Both the position numbers and the translations under genes were made by a program. Source: Daphnia carinata (taxonomy: Eukaryota; Arthropoda; Branchiopoda; Diplostraca; Daphniidae). From it: DNA of 64,000 bases. The notes below the pieces were generated by a model. It worked only from the letters and a program-made list of their open reading frames with translations. It ran no database searches and was not told the origin of the DNA. The stretch spans positions 12,088,971 to 12,152,970 of the forward strand of contig NC_081333.1 in assembly GCF_022539665.2 (NCBI RefSeq). The letters are read 5' to 3'. Shown piece after piece: positions 12,301 to 23,566 of the stretch (position 1 is the stretch's first letter; each line of letters opens with the position of its first letter).

Positions 12301-15300
12301 TAATGATAGACTATGACCCCCCTCCTCTATTGGGTACGAAAAAAAAAAAAAAAAAAAAAAATGAAAGAAAAATCGTTAGCGTAGGTCCATTGTTGTGTGT
12401 CGGCAAGGTCCGGGTCCGTGCGCATCTTATAGACGCAAAGAAAGAAACTGAGATGAATGCGTAGATGTCAGTTTTAATGACTTAATGATTCAATTCGTTT
12501 GCATATAAATATTTTGTTGTATTATTGTCGTACTTGGGTATAATGTTACGCCGGTGTGTGTTGCTTATTCAAACACAAGTAACGTAATATCCGGCCGTAA
12601 TCGTTTGATTTTCCCTTCAACCCTTCGTCTCATTAGCATAATGTATGTGAAAGAGATAAGCCCCATCCGTCTATTCATCTATCAACACTCGGCGTGAAGA
12701 TGATTGTCGGGCCTCTATTGTGTCCACATCATTTGCTGCACACACACAACGCGTCGATTGCTCATTTTTCTTTATAGTTAAATTCTATCATGAATACGTA
12801 ATGAAGAGAAGGCCATCAGGGTCGTTCGATTGTGTTTTGAATTGTCTAGGATTTTGAATAATGAATGGATCTTTTGTTTTTCTCCTTTTTGAAGCAGGGG
12901 AATAGCCCGAGCTGGCGAGCCCAACAATTTGGTGTCGAATTCCATCAAGGAGAATTCGATTACCAACTCTTACCTGGATCCGGATGTTCACGCAACTTTG
13001 AGACGCAAACAGCGGCGGCTGGTCCGCGACCACCCGGGCGTCGTCGTGGCCGTGGCCAAGGGCGCCAAACAAGCCATCTCCGAGTGTAAGCACCAATTCA
13101 AGAACCGACGCTGGAATTGCCCAACCAAGGACTTCCATCGCGGACGCAATCTCTTCGGAAAGATCGTCGATCGAGGTAAAGCTGACTCATCCCTCTGTCC
13201 CTTGCGTGGGAAATAAAAACAAACAAAAAAAAAAACCCACAAGACGTGGAACATTTTAAGACGATTTTTTTTAAAGCCAATTTTGACGTAATGGAATTCA
13301 TGAGTCGTCCATTTTTTAAGTAATCCGTTTGCGATATGGAGAGCTAAACATCGGCTGTGTTGTGTGTGTAATCATTGTTGACACCGAGTTGCTAGTCGAT
13401 TGCAACAGCAAATTGGGCAATTGTTCCAGAGCTCCGCAGCGTGTGATATGCGTACGATATTACACGGCCTCGCGCAATTTTGTTTAAAAAAAAAAAATCG
13501 TGCAAAGACACCTACGCAGGCTCACACGCTTTATAGGTACCATCTGTTGTGTGTGTGTGTGGGGGGGGGGAATCAAAGCGAATCCAACCGAAAGACAAAG
13601 ACTCGTTGGTTCGTCACACCGTTTCAAAATAAATATGAGGCCATTTTTTTTTGTTTCTCTATTCTTATTTCAAGTTTTTATTTTAGACGTCTTCATTTTT
13701 GTTTTTCTTGATTATTTCAACGTTTCGGTTAGCGTCGTGATTACGAAACGAGCGGCGAGAAGAAAGGCAAACAATCGCTTGAGGGAGGGCTGGTCTCAAA
13801 AGAACAATTGATCCCGGGCACGGGGTGCAAATGGAACCATTTAGTTTCTTCGTTGATTTTTGTATTTCTTTAGTTGAAGAGAAAAAAAAAAGGAAGGTAT
13901 TTTCCAATGTTGTTGGTTCGATCGATAAACAAATAGACGATCGCTTTTTCTTTTGTTCCATTCGGGTGGAAGAAAGAAGAAAACGCGGCTTCGGTTAACG
14001 TAGTGTCAATAACGAACAACACAACCGTGGGTGTGTTTGCTGATCAATGGGCCATTTCAAAGTCACGAACCTCTTCAAGTGTCTTTTATTTTTTTTTTTC
14101 TCTTTGACGACAGTACACACTCCCCCCTCTCTCCTTTGTACATACAACAAACCCAAAGACATTTGTATAGTATATATAGGCAACTGGTATAGGCCTAACA
14201 ATCGATTTCTTTAGCTGATTGGGATGGCCTATATGTTTTCTAACATCACCTGTTTTATGGTGTGTATCGTTTCTTTTTTTTTTTTTTTTTTTTTTTGCTC
14301 CAAAGGGCTAAAACACACACACACCTTCTCCGTGATGGAGAAGGTGTTCGTTCTGACATACGCAGACACTTTACAGCAATTGTGTTTGTTATGTTTTTTT
14401 TCCTTTTTCTCGTACGCGGCACAGTGGGGGGGGGAGAAAGATTTTTCTTTCTGGACAGTTTGAATAATGCACGAAAAGCCCCCCGACGGCACGTCATTAA
14501 TTGGATTTTGAAAATGTGTATATCTTTAGTTCATCTAGAGACGATGGGCGACAATTTGTTTTTCCAGGCTCCGAAAATGAAATGTAAATCAATCGATTCT
14601 GGTAGAAGCTGTTTTGCCTTCGGTAAATGAATTACGAAGAAATGTACAAGGCTTTTCGTAACTGACACGATTATTCAGAATAGGAGACGCTCGAAATCTT
14701 TCTTTCGGAAAGAGGGGAATATTTCGTTATGAAAGAATTTCACGGTCGGTTGAAGAGACGGGAGGTTACGTTGGGGTGGTATTCGCAGGTGGGTCGATAG
14801 AAGGGAGGCACCGAATAAATATTAAAATAGAAGAGAAATAAAAAAAAAGCGCAGGTATTTCGGTTTTTTATACGAGCAGGACACACGGCAGGAACTCGTC
14901 ATTGTAGAAAAGGAAAAATCGACTTGTTGCATTTTGGGGAACTTTGTATTGCGTTATCTACACGATCGTTATTTTCTCCTTTTTTATTTCCTTTGAAAAA
15001 AAAAAAAAAAATGCCTTTAAAAAAAAAAAAAAAAAATAGATACACACAGTTAGATCGAAATAGCTTGAAACCACCCAAGGAGGGCCGTTTGCCTGTGACT
15101 GACCGCCGAAAGTATTTTTTGGATTTTAAAACTATAAGAAACATCATCATCACAACTTTGCCTCTAAGCTATTCAAACAGGTCATTTTTTTTTTATTCCT
15201 TCTTCAAAATCGCTACCTTTCTTGATTGAGTTTAATGTATTGAATAAGCATCCAGATGGCTTCATTTATTTTATTTTTCTCTCTTCTAAAAAAAAAAAAA

Positions 15301-15687
15301 AAAAACTAACACGACGCCCAGGTGACCATCGTCCGAATGAGTAGACAATAGTCAAAAGGAAGGAACAATAAAAAAAAAAAAGAAACGATGGAAAAGAAAA
15401 AGGAACAACAAAAAATATATAAAAAACAAAAAGAAAGAAACTACTCAAAGCGTCCAGGTGTGCCCGAGGCTGTAGTGGATAGTGACTTCATTTAGGGGGC
15501 TAATTATGGCCTCCTCCGCGTGCACTTCATTACAGGGCGGCAGCCAAAGGGAAAGACAAGCAAAGCGATGAGACGGTTGATCTCTCCGCATCGCTGTTGT
15601 AACCGGCTCGATTAGTCTTCTCCTTTTTCCGCCGGCTCTCGATGGCAGATGGAACCAGCAGGAGGATCTCCATAACCATTTAGAACA

Positions 15688-15719
<32 letters not shown>

Positions 15720-18700
15720 GAAGAGAAATGGCTGCGTGTACATATAGGCGCTCCTATTCTCCATAACTAATAGCTCTCAATTAGTTGCGTCGTATGCAGA
15801 TTCCGTTAGGCCATTTTCAATGTCGTGGCTGGAGAACCCTCGACTTCTTTTTCAACAGCAGCTGATCAAAGTCTGATTTTTTGAAGGCTGTTATTCTCAT
15901 TTTTTTTTTTTTTGCCAAGTGTTTGCCTCGACCTCAATGGCCTGCAAAGCCAAGGCCTGGAAACAAAAACAAAGTGTTTAACGTGATGGTTCTTTTTTTT
16001 TTATGTACTAAACGACAATCTGCACAGGAATGTCTATTCCGAAATGGAGACAACTAAAAAAGAAATACCTGGCCTCGAAAAGCTGCTAGTACATAAAGGG
16101 ATATGGCATTTTATTAGATGATCATCTACAAATAGGATTTTTATTATTTTCTTTTTTCATATTTCCCTGTTTGAAAGAATCGGAACAGAAAAGAGCGGCT
16201 CGTTGTGGGTATTTTTCTCATCGGAAGGAAATAAAGAGATGTGTGTAAATGTAGGCGGGGTTCACTGTCGTCAGGTCGAAGAAGAAAAAAAGAAATGGAG
16301 GGAGCTACGGATATCTCATTTTCACCTACTGCCATATCATCAATTCGTTTAAAGATCGGCCCACCCTGAGGAATTTACGAGTGCTCATCTGCCAACGGAT
16401 GGGTAAAAAGACTTCCCATGGCTGCTGAAACGTTTCAAAACCATATCATCAACAAGGAAGGGGGACCCCCAAAAAAGAAATGAGCCATCCACGGACGGGT
16501 CAATTGAACCAAAAAAAAAAAAAACGAGGGGAAAGAGAGTTTAGTTTTGAGGAGTGTGCCGAATCTTGTGACACTGGCAGGGACTTACGCGTGTTATATA
16601 CCGGACCAATAAGGGAAATGACTGCACAGGCCATCAGTTGATATTTTTCTTACAATACCACACAGTCACCATCGATATACGTGAACAAATCTATAGCGAG
16701 AGCATGACGGTATACATGTACCAGCAGCTGGGCAGGCCGGTCCCCCCCCCCCCCAAAAAAAAGGGGATCCCTTTTTTTTTATATTTTATTTCCCCCCTCC
16801 TGAGTTTCTTCCCGAATGAAAAGAAGAAAAAAAAAAGAAGGCGGAGTGGCAGCAACTAAGCAATGAAACATCACAAACTCAACAAAAGAAGGAAGCTGTA
16901 CACAGTAGAAAAGAAAATGTTAACCATCAGCAGAAGAATAAAAGGGAACAAGTAGTTTACTATGTATGGGCATATATAGGCGGATGGATGGGGGGGGGGG
17001 TTGGGGTTGGAAAAAGGGACATGAATGGTTTTTTTCACTATAGAGTCTACTTTGGAACGCGTTACTAATGCTAATGAAACTGTCACTTGGCTCTCACTAG
17101 TAACTCTTGACGATTGGGCTTCTAGTGAACAACAAACTTGAAAAGAATTTTTGATTTTCACTCGTCCCACCTGGTGGTAAGGAAACGGTAAAAAAAGGGA
17201 TTATCGAAAGGAGAAATAAAGTGAGATGATGAACGAACAGAGATAGAAATAAATAGAAAAAAAAAAGGACCGAACGTTTAAAAGTCGTGATTGCGATAGA
17301 GTCGAAGTCCTTCGGAACGTATCGGTGTTCTTTCAACAGCGATCGTATGTAAAAAGGGCTGCTCTGTTGTCTTCAATTGCGTCCTGCTGAGTGATTCACG
17401 CACGACATGTTGCCAAGAAAAGGATCAAAGAGATTATCTATTTTTATTCCCCACCAAAGAAATAAGAAGATGAAAAACGAACGATGGCGATAGAGAAAGT
17501 CCTTCAAAACAAAGTTGTTTTCCTTTTTTTTTTTTTTTTTTTTTCTTTTTCGTTTCAAATTTATTATCCCTTTCGTTTGTTCTCTATAAAGACGGCCTTT
17601 TTAATACATCGAACGAAATAGCTGCGTTCAGTCAACGCTCGTCATCCCAAATAAAGAGTTTGCGGTCACAACCGAAAAGAAATTGAGCGGTACATTTTTG
17701 TGGCCTTTCGTGATTCCCACCTTTATTTTTTTTTTTTCGGCATGTATTCATGTATCGGCATGTTCCCATTATCGTCGAGAACATGATGCAATGAAAACTC
17801 TGCGGCCGATTAAAAAATAAAAAATTCCCCAAACCCAAAACACCTGGCCGCACACGTAACAATAATCCCACCCCTGTTCTTCGTGGTTGTTGACACCCTT
17901 CTTCTCTCTCCCCCCCCCCCCCCCCCCCCTTTAAATTCTTTCACCACCGCTGCTGTGAAATATATATTTTTTTTTAATCCATCAAAAAAAAAGGTGTGAT
18001 GATGGCATCCGGCCTGCGATGGATTGAGACACTGACGGAGCATCAGCGGTTACATCAACATCTATTACATATTTACATGTAGAGGTTGTTCCGTCGTAAG
18101 GGATAGAATAGAATCAAATAGATGGCAGGTCAGGTACGTAGGCAATTAAATATGGAAAACTACGAGAGTGGGGAAGAGAATGGGAGAAAAACTGAAGATC
18201 GCGTGATACAATCACGCGCGGTAGACCTCTGTGAACCCTGGCGGGGGTTGCGGCATTTTCTCTCCCTCCTGGGCCCGCATAGGGCAGCACACGCGATTAG
18301 ATGTTAAACAGCCGACTCCCCGTCATCCGAGGAATGGCCAGCGGGATCGTCACACTACACAGTACTTTTTTTTTTTTGCCTTTCATTCCCAACTCATTTA
18401 TAGAGAATCCCACACACGATAGAGAGATGAAAAAGAAATGAAGCCATCAACGGGAAATATCTCCATCAAACGATTTCTCTCCGCGTTCGCTCCATTCGTT
18501 CCAGTCCGTTTTGATTTTTTTAAATTCTAAAAAAAAAAAAATGAACTAAATCCAAAATTTTGTTTTGGAAAGAAAATTCAATAACTACGTCCGTTGTTTG
18601 ATGTGCGGTCAGCAATGAACCGGCACAATTTTTTTCGGCCACTACCCACTTCATTTTTTGTAGTTTAATATTCTTCTATACCTTTAGGTATTTTTTGATT

Positions 18701-21700
18701 TAAAACAAAAAAATGTGTTTCCTTTTTGCCTCGTCTACATCGACAGACGATATGCCTATTGTGTGTGTGTGTGTGTGTGTGTGTAACCTTTCCTTTAAAA
18801 ATCCACTGTTTGAAAAAGGCAGGGAGCCCGTCTGACGGACCTCCTGCCGGCCCTTGAGTTTCATGCGGCGCGTTCGAAAGGTATAGAGAGGCCCAAAAAT
18901 GAAAATAGAAACAAAAGATAATGTTAGAGAGGAAGGAAATGTTTGCACGAAATCGACGCTTTAGCTTGGGTGGGCTGCCATTGTGCTGTCTCATGACGGA
19001 ACGATGAAGCCATCGCGGGCCATATTGAATACATAAAAATATATATATATATATATATGCAGTATATATATATAAATACTGAAGGAAGAAATAATTTAAG
19101 AAAAAGGGAAAGCAAGTTACAGCAGTGCGTTTTGTTTTATATCGACGTGTAGTCGGCCATCCTCCGAGTCTCATTACCATCCATTTGGAAGCGGTTGAAC
19201 AGCAGACTCTTGAGCGAGGGGGGGGGGGGGGGAGTTAGCTCACATTTCAATAAATCATCGACGATTTCTCAGTCTTTTATCTCCTTTATGTTTTTTGCCT
19301 GGGTCGATAAGAAAGTTTCGATGAATCAAATAAAATATGCATCCATGTTTTGTATCCGTTTCATTTGCATTAATCGTTTCCTTTTTTCTTTTTAAACCAG
19401 CTTGCCGTGAAACTGCCTTCATCTACGCCCTGATGTCTGCCGCAGTGACGCACTCGGTCTCGCGAGCCTGCTCCGAAGGTGCCATCGAGTCTTGCACTTG
19501 CGATTACAGCCAACGCGGTCCGTCTGGAGCCGACTGGGAATGGGGCGGCTGCTCGGACAACATCCAGTTCGGTGTCAAATTCTCTCGCGAATTCGTCGAC
19601 GCCGGAGAAAAAGGACGCGACATCCGCTACATGATGAACCTCCACAACAACGAAGCCGGCCGAGTGGTAAGTTGAATCTTTTTTGTTTTTTAAATTCAAT
19701 GATCGATCTATCGAAATGGGACAATCAAATAGTTGAGGACGTCCGTCGCCATTTTATTAGGCCTAGTCAACTAGGCATTCAAAGGCAATGATCTTCTTGA
19801 TTATTCCCCTTTTATTTTTATGATTGCATCAGACTTTGTAATAAGAATTCCGTTTAAAAAAAAAAAAAAAGCTGGGGAGGGGTTGAATTGAGTTGAGAAA
19901 AGATGTTTTTGACGTGATGAAGGCACTCCCGCGCTAGCTCCGGTATGCCTTTATAATATGCATGAGCAGAGGCTATACATGATGAATCGAGAAAAATAGA
20001 AGGATCAGATACGCGTAGAGATGGGAGGTCATGATAGGGGTATATACAGAAAGCAATAGAAAAAAAAAAGAAGGGGGGGGGGAGTGTTAATGGCTGCCAT
20101 CCCCAGAGCAATTATGTAAAGTATACATGGATTTATACACACGAATAAGTTTAGATGTCTATATAGCTGTGGTGCCTATCTATTAATGCACCCATCTTTT
20201 CGTATATGGCCGGCCCTTGTTGCACACGGCCACATAAACTTTTTTTTTTTTTTCCTATACACGTTTTCAAACGATTCTCGCGACTCCCACGCTGGCGGGC
20301 GAGAAAAAATATATGGCCACACACACACACACACACACACACGCGCGCGCGCATTTCATTCTCTCCGGGGTCTCATAATTTATTAACTATTACCTGTTTC
20401 TTGTGTGTGTGTGTTTCTCTCTTCCTCCCCCCCCCCTCTTCCTTTTCTCTTTTTGAAAGTCTTTTACCAGGTAAATAACTCAATTGATCGTGATATTTCT
20501 ATTTGAGAAATCTTTCCTTTTTTTTTTCAAAGGATAATATACCACCCTTTATATTTTTCTCGGTGTGCGTCTACGGAGGTAATAGTCAGCTATAAACACG
20601 ATGTGGGGCTGTTTTGAAATCGTGCTGTTAATTCTTTTCTGAAACAACAATCGAAGGGGGGGGGGGATAAAGAAACGCATTCGAAGAAACCCGTCAATTT
20701 CACCTGGTAATTATAGTTGAAAAAAACACGTGTCAGTCGTAACTCTTGGCCCAGTTTTGAAAAATTCTTGAAAGAAAGTCCAAGAAAAAAAATAAAATCA
20801 GTTCCTCTCTTGGGTTTTTATTCATTTTTTCAACGATCCATTAGGAAGACATTACAATATTTTGTTAGCTGCTTTGCGAAAGAGGCCTTTTTTTTCTTTT
20901 TTCTCCTGCATCTGTTATGGTTGTCTTTGTAATAGACGCGTATAGCTCTTTTTTACCTACGACTTCATGAGCTCGCCCAAGTTGGGGGCCGCCAATGAGG
21001 ACCACAAAACATGCGGCGGCCCGCTGCGCTTGCATCGCTAAACGGATTTATTTATACTGAACAAAATTGGGGAAAGGCAAGAAGAAACAAAAGCAAAATG
21101 AAAAAAAAAAAAAGGCCTACAGGTCTGCAGCTTTATCATGAAAGAAGAAAAAATTCTAGTCGAGAACGAGCCATTTTTTGATGGGGGCAAACCCTTTGAA
21201 CTAAAGAGCCACTTATCATGGCCGACCTCTTCTTGTGCGATCCTCCACCTTTTTATTTTTCTAAACGTCTCGGTGCATTCCGTCGAATTAAAACTTTGTA
21301 ATCAGGAACACGGGGAACCCACACACACGCAGAAACGCGCACACAAACAAGAACGGACAATATAAATCACAAGTTTTTTTTTGTTTTTTTTTTCAAGTTT
21401 ATTCGACTTTCTCGGAGTCCGTCCACTTCTTCTAGCCAACGAAAGGTCGGGTCTGATTCTCTATAGGAAGCAAAGGTTACATTAGTCTTACACCGTAACT
21501 AGGCTTGAAGAGGGCGGCCAATTAGTTTTTTTTCTTTTATTTCTTTAATGCCTGTTTTGATTGCTCTAATAGGACCCCACATTTTATCTTTTGACTCTCT
21601 CCCGCACCATGAATTGAAATTCTATGCCAGTTGAAAAATAGGGTGACTCATTAATTCCCATTTGTTTTTTTTGTTTTTTGTTTTTTTTTTCATCTACAAA

Positions 21701-22263
21701 CACTTGAATTTTAAACAAATGAAGACACACACGCTAAGCAATCGTTCTCTTTTCTTTTTGATTTGCAGCACGTTTCGACCGAGATGAGACAAGAGTGCAA
21801 GTGTCACGGAATGAGCGGCTCGTGCACGGTGCGGACTTGTTGGATGCGTTTGCCTTTCTTCCGGGTGGTCGGCGACAACTTGAAGGACCGTTTCGACGGA
21901 GCGTCGCGAGTCCTCATCAGCAACACTGGACGGACGCCGGGCAACGGCCGCAAGAAGTACAACTACCAGCTGAAACCTTACAATCCCGAGCACAAAGCGC
22001 CGTCCAAGAAGGATTTGGTCTACTACGAGAACTCGCCCAACTTTTGCGAGAAGAACCTCAAATTGGGCATCGCCGGGACGCAGGGCCGCGTCTGCAACGA
22101 GACGTCGATCGGCGTCGACGGCTGCGATCTGATGTGCTGCGGTAGAGGCTACAAAACGGAGGTGAAGGAGGTGGTCGAACGATGCGCCTGCACTTTCCAC
22201 TGGTGCTGCGAAGTCAAGTGCAAAGTTTGCCGGACCAAGAAAACGATCCACACTTGTCTGTAG
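9276..22263 (+). CDS. Wnt1: Wnt1 / wingless, secreted Wnt ligand (4 coding exons, 379 aa)
   Basis: Secreted, acylated ligand of the canonical Frizzled/LRP pathway; in arthropods a segment-polarity and appendage signal. Coding exons: 9276-9376, 12898-13175, 19401-19666, 21769-22263; phases 2, 1, 0; all introns GT-AG. Residues 1-24 form a signal peptide with a Leu/Val/Met-rich core. RGRGSKWW (27-34) followed by [10 protein letters not shown], and [11 protein letters not shown], are Wnt1-specific. Family motifs follow: [28 protein letters not shown], and [10 protein letters not shown] with the acylated serine at about 231. The cysteine-rich end runs [17 protein letters not shown] and a terminal HTCL-stop. 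I count 23 cysteines, and the length is normal for Wnt1. The start is the only ATG that leads directly into the signal peptide. No frameshift was seen. The gene is transcribed toward Wnt6. Non-coding 5' exons were not identified. Assignment to the Wnt1 subfamily is very secure. Confidence 0.97.
9377..12897 (+). other. Wnt1: Wnt1 intron 1
   Basis: 3.5 kb GT-AG intron with no recognised gene. It holds many poly(A)/poly(T) and poly(G) runs (for example G12 near 9630 and A20 near 12341), a short TA tract near 11032-11048 and CA repeats near 12069. An open frame of 155 codons at 10142-10609 has no recognisable domain and is treated as chance. Confidence 0.8.
15698..15724. repeat. (AAG)n microsatellite
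   Basis: Purine-only trinucleotide tract of about nine AAG units following a poly(A) run, within Wnt1 intron 2. Confidence 0.9.
17910..17929. repeat. poly(C) tract
   Basis: Run of 20 C on the + strand (poly(G) on the - strand) preceded by CT repeats, in Wnt1 intron 2. The length is likely polymorphic or imprecisely assembled. Confidence 0.85.
18761..18784. repeat. (GT)12 microsatellite
   Basis: Uninterrupted GT tract of 24 bases in Wnt1 intron 2. Confidence 0.92.
19038..19075. repeat. (AT)n compound microsatellite
   Basis: Two AT tracts separated by a short GCAG-containing interruption, in Wnt1 intron 2 just upstream of exon 3. Confidence 0.85.
19667..21768 (+). other. Wnt1: Wnt1 intron 3
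   Basis: 2.1 kb GT-AG intron, phase 0, between the LHNNEAGRV and [14 protein letters not shown] coding parts. It contains an alternating CA/CG tract (listed separately), homopolymers and no recognised gene. Confidence 0.85.
20318..20353. repeat. (CA)n-(CG)n alternating purine-pyrimidine tract
   Basis: About 12 CA units run directly into about five CG units, giving roughly 36 bases of strictly alternating pyrimidine/purine. Such tracts are classic candidates for Z-DNA under negative supercoiling. It lies within Wnt1 intron 3. Confidence 0.88.
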
Positions 22264-22351
22264 AGAAAATATGCAAGTCAAGTGAACAAAACACATCAGA
22301 CAACCAATTTTCCAGCTCCAAAAAAGAGGCAACGAAGAAAACAAAACCAAC

Positions 22352-22371
22352 GGGGGGGGGGGGGGGGGGGG
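22352..22371. repeat. poly(G)20 tract in the presumed Wnt1 3' UTR
   Basis: Run of 20 consecutive G on the + strand, 89 bases after the Wnt1 stop codon, so it would be transcribed as G-rich RNA. Homopolymers of this length are also common sites of assembly or polymerase error. Confidence 0.85.
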
Positions 22372-23372
22372 AACAAATTGGCCAATTTTCAAGTGCCCCA
22401 TTTTTTTTTTTTAGAAATACTTTAAAATTATCCTATAAATATGAGACATCACATTTTGACACATGCGATTCGACTATTATAATGATGAACACTATCGTGC
22501 CTTTTAAACCAACTTGTTAGCGTGTTGTAAATTGTATTCCTTTTTCATTTTGTTTTGGTGGCCTGCACCAAGAAGCAAGAATCGGGCGTTTTTCTTTTCA
22601 ATTCGTTTCTCGGTTCTTTTCAACTACTTTTTTTTTTTTCGTCTTCAACTAATTATTCTCCCCTTCTCTCGCCTGTTTCTCATCACCGTCTTCTCCTGCC
22701 GACGCCATTCGTATTGATACAAACTAGTCACCGTCTTTTATTACAATATGCGTATGATCTGTGTTTGATTGAAAAAAAAAAAAATAATAATAATAGGACA
22801 TCGCGCCTCTCACCCTCCGTAACCACCCAGCCTACTTTGTCTCCATTTTCCTCCGAATTTTGTTAGTTGACTTTGGATCAATTTCTTTTTTATTTATAAC
22901 GAATTTTTTTTTTCTTGAAATCGAAAGCGCGCGCGATTCGAAACTTGCTGATTCCTTATAGCCGATTAGACGGTCTAAAGAAATACTCGCCAATGTTCCG
23001 CCCTTTTTATTTTTCATTCTCCTTAAAAAAAAAAAAAATCATTTCCTATTCTCATGTGTCCAATCCTTTTTTGTACAGTCCTTTCCCTACACCATCCGTT
23101 TGTTTTTTTCCGCGCATCTTCTGCAAGACATTGAAGACAAGTGGAAGAAGATTCCCTTATCCCCGCTCTCATTGTTGATATCAAACTTTATATATATATA
23201 TTATATATGTAGCAGCAAGCAGCGACAAGTATCCCATTGTAAACATGTGTACATGTTTTTATTCGTCTTTAATTTTTTTTTTTTGTTCATTTTAATATTT
23301 TTTTCTTTCAAAAAATGCCAATTTTTTTTTTCTTGTTTCTTTTTCTCTTTTGGGGTTCACTGATGCCGTGAT

Positions 23373-23390
23373 TGTGTGTGTGTGTGTGTG
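23373..23390. repeat. (GT)9 microsatellite
   Basis: Uninterrupted GT tract downstream of Wnt1. Confidence 0.88.
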
Positions 23391-23560
23391 AATGCGTGTT
23401 ATTTTTCTCTTTGGGAGGGCAGTACGAACAGGGGACTATGGGTGGGCATTTTTGAATTTCTGTTGAAAAAAAAAATGGGGGGCGGAGTTAGAACGAAACC
23501 ATGTTTGATTATATTTCTTTATCCCCCATTTGCTCGTGTCGGTAAAGCATAATACCAGCC

Positions 23561-23566
23561 AATAAA
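23561..23566 (+). promoter_or_regulatory. candidate Wnt1 poly(A) signal
   Basis: First canonical AATAAA I find on the + strand after the Wnt1 stop codon. It implies a 3' UTR of about 1.3 kb. Variant signals nearer the stop cannot be excluded. Confidence 0.35.

Larger units (their letters stand above)
13176..19400 (+). other. Wnt1: Wnt1 intron 2
   Basis: 6.2 kb intron, the largest in the gene. It contains microsatellites listed separately, long homopolymers (C20 at 17910-17929, T runs of 15-20) and no recognisable coding sequence. Intronic enhancers are plausible at this size, but none could be seen. Confidence 0.8.
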
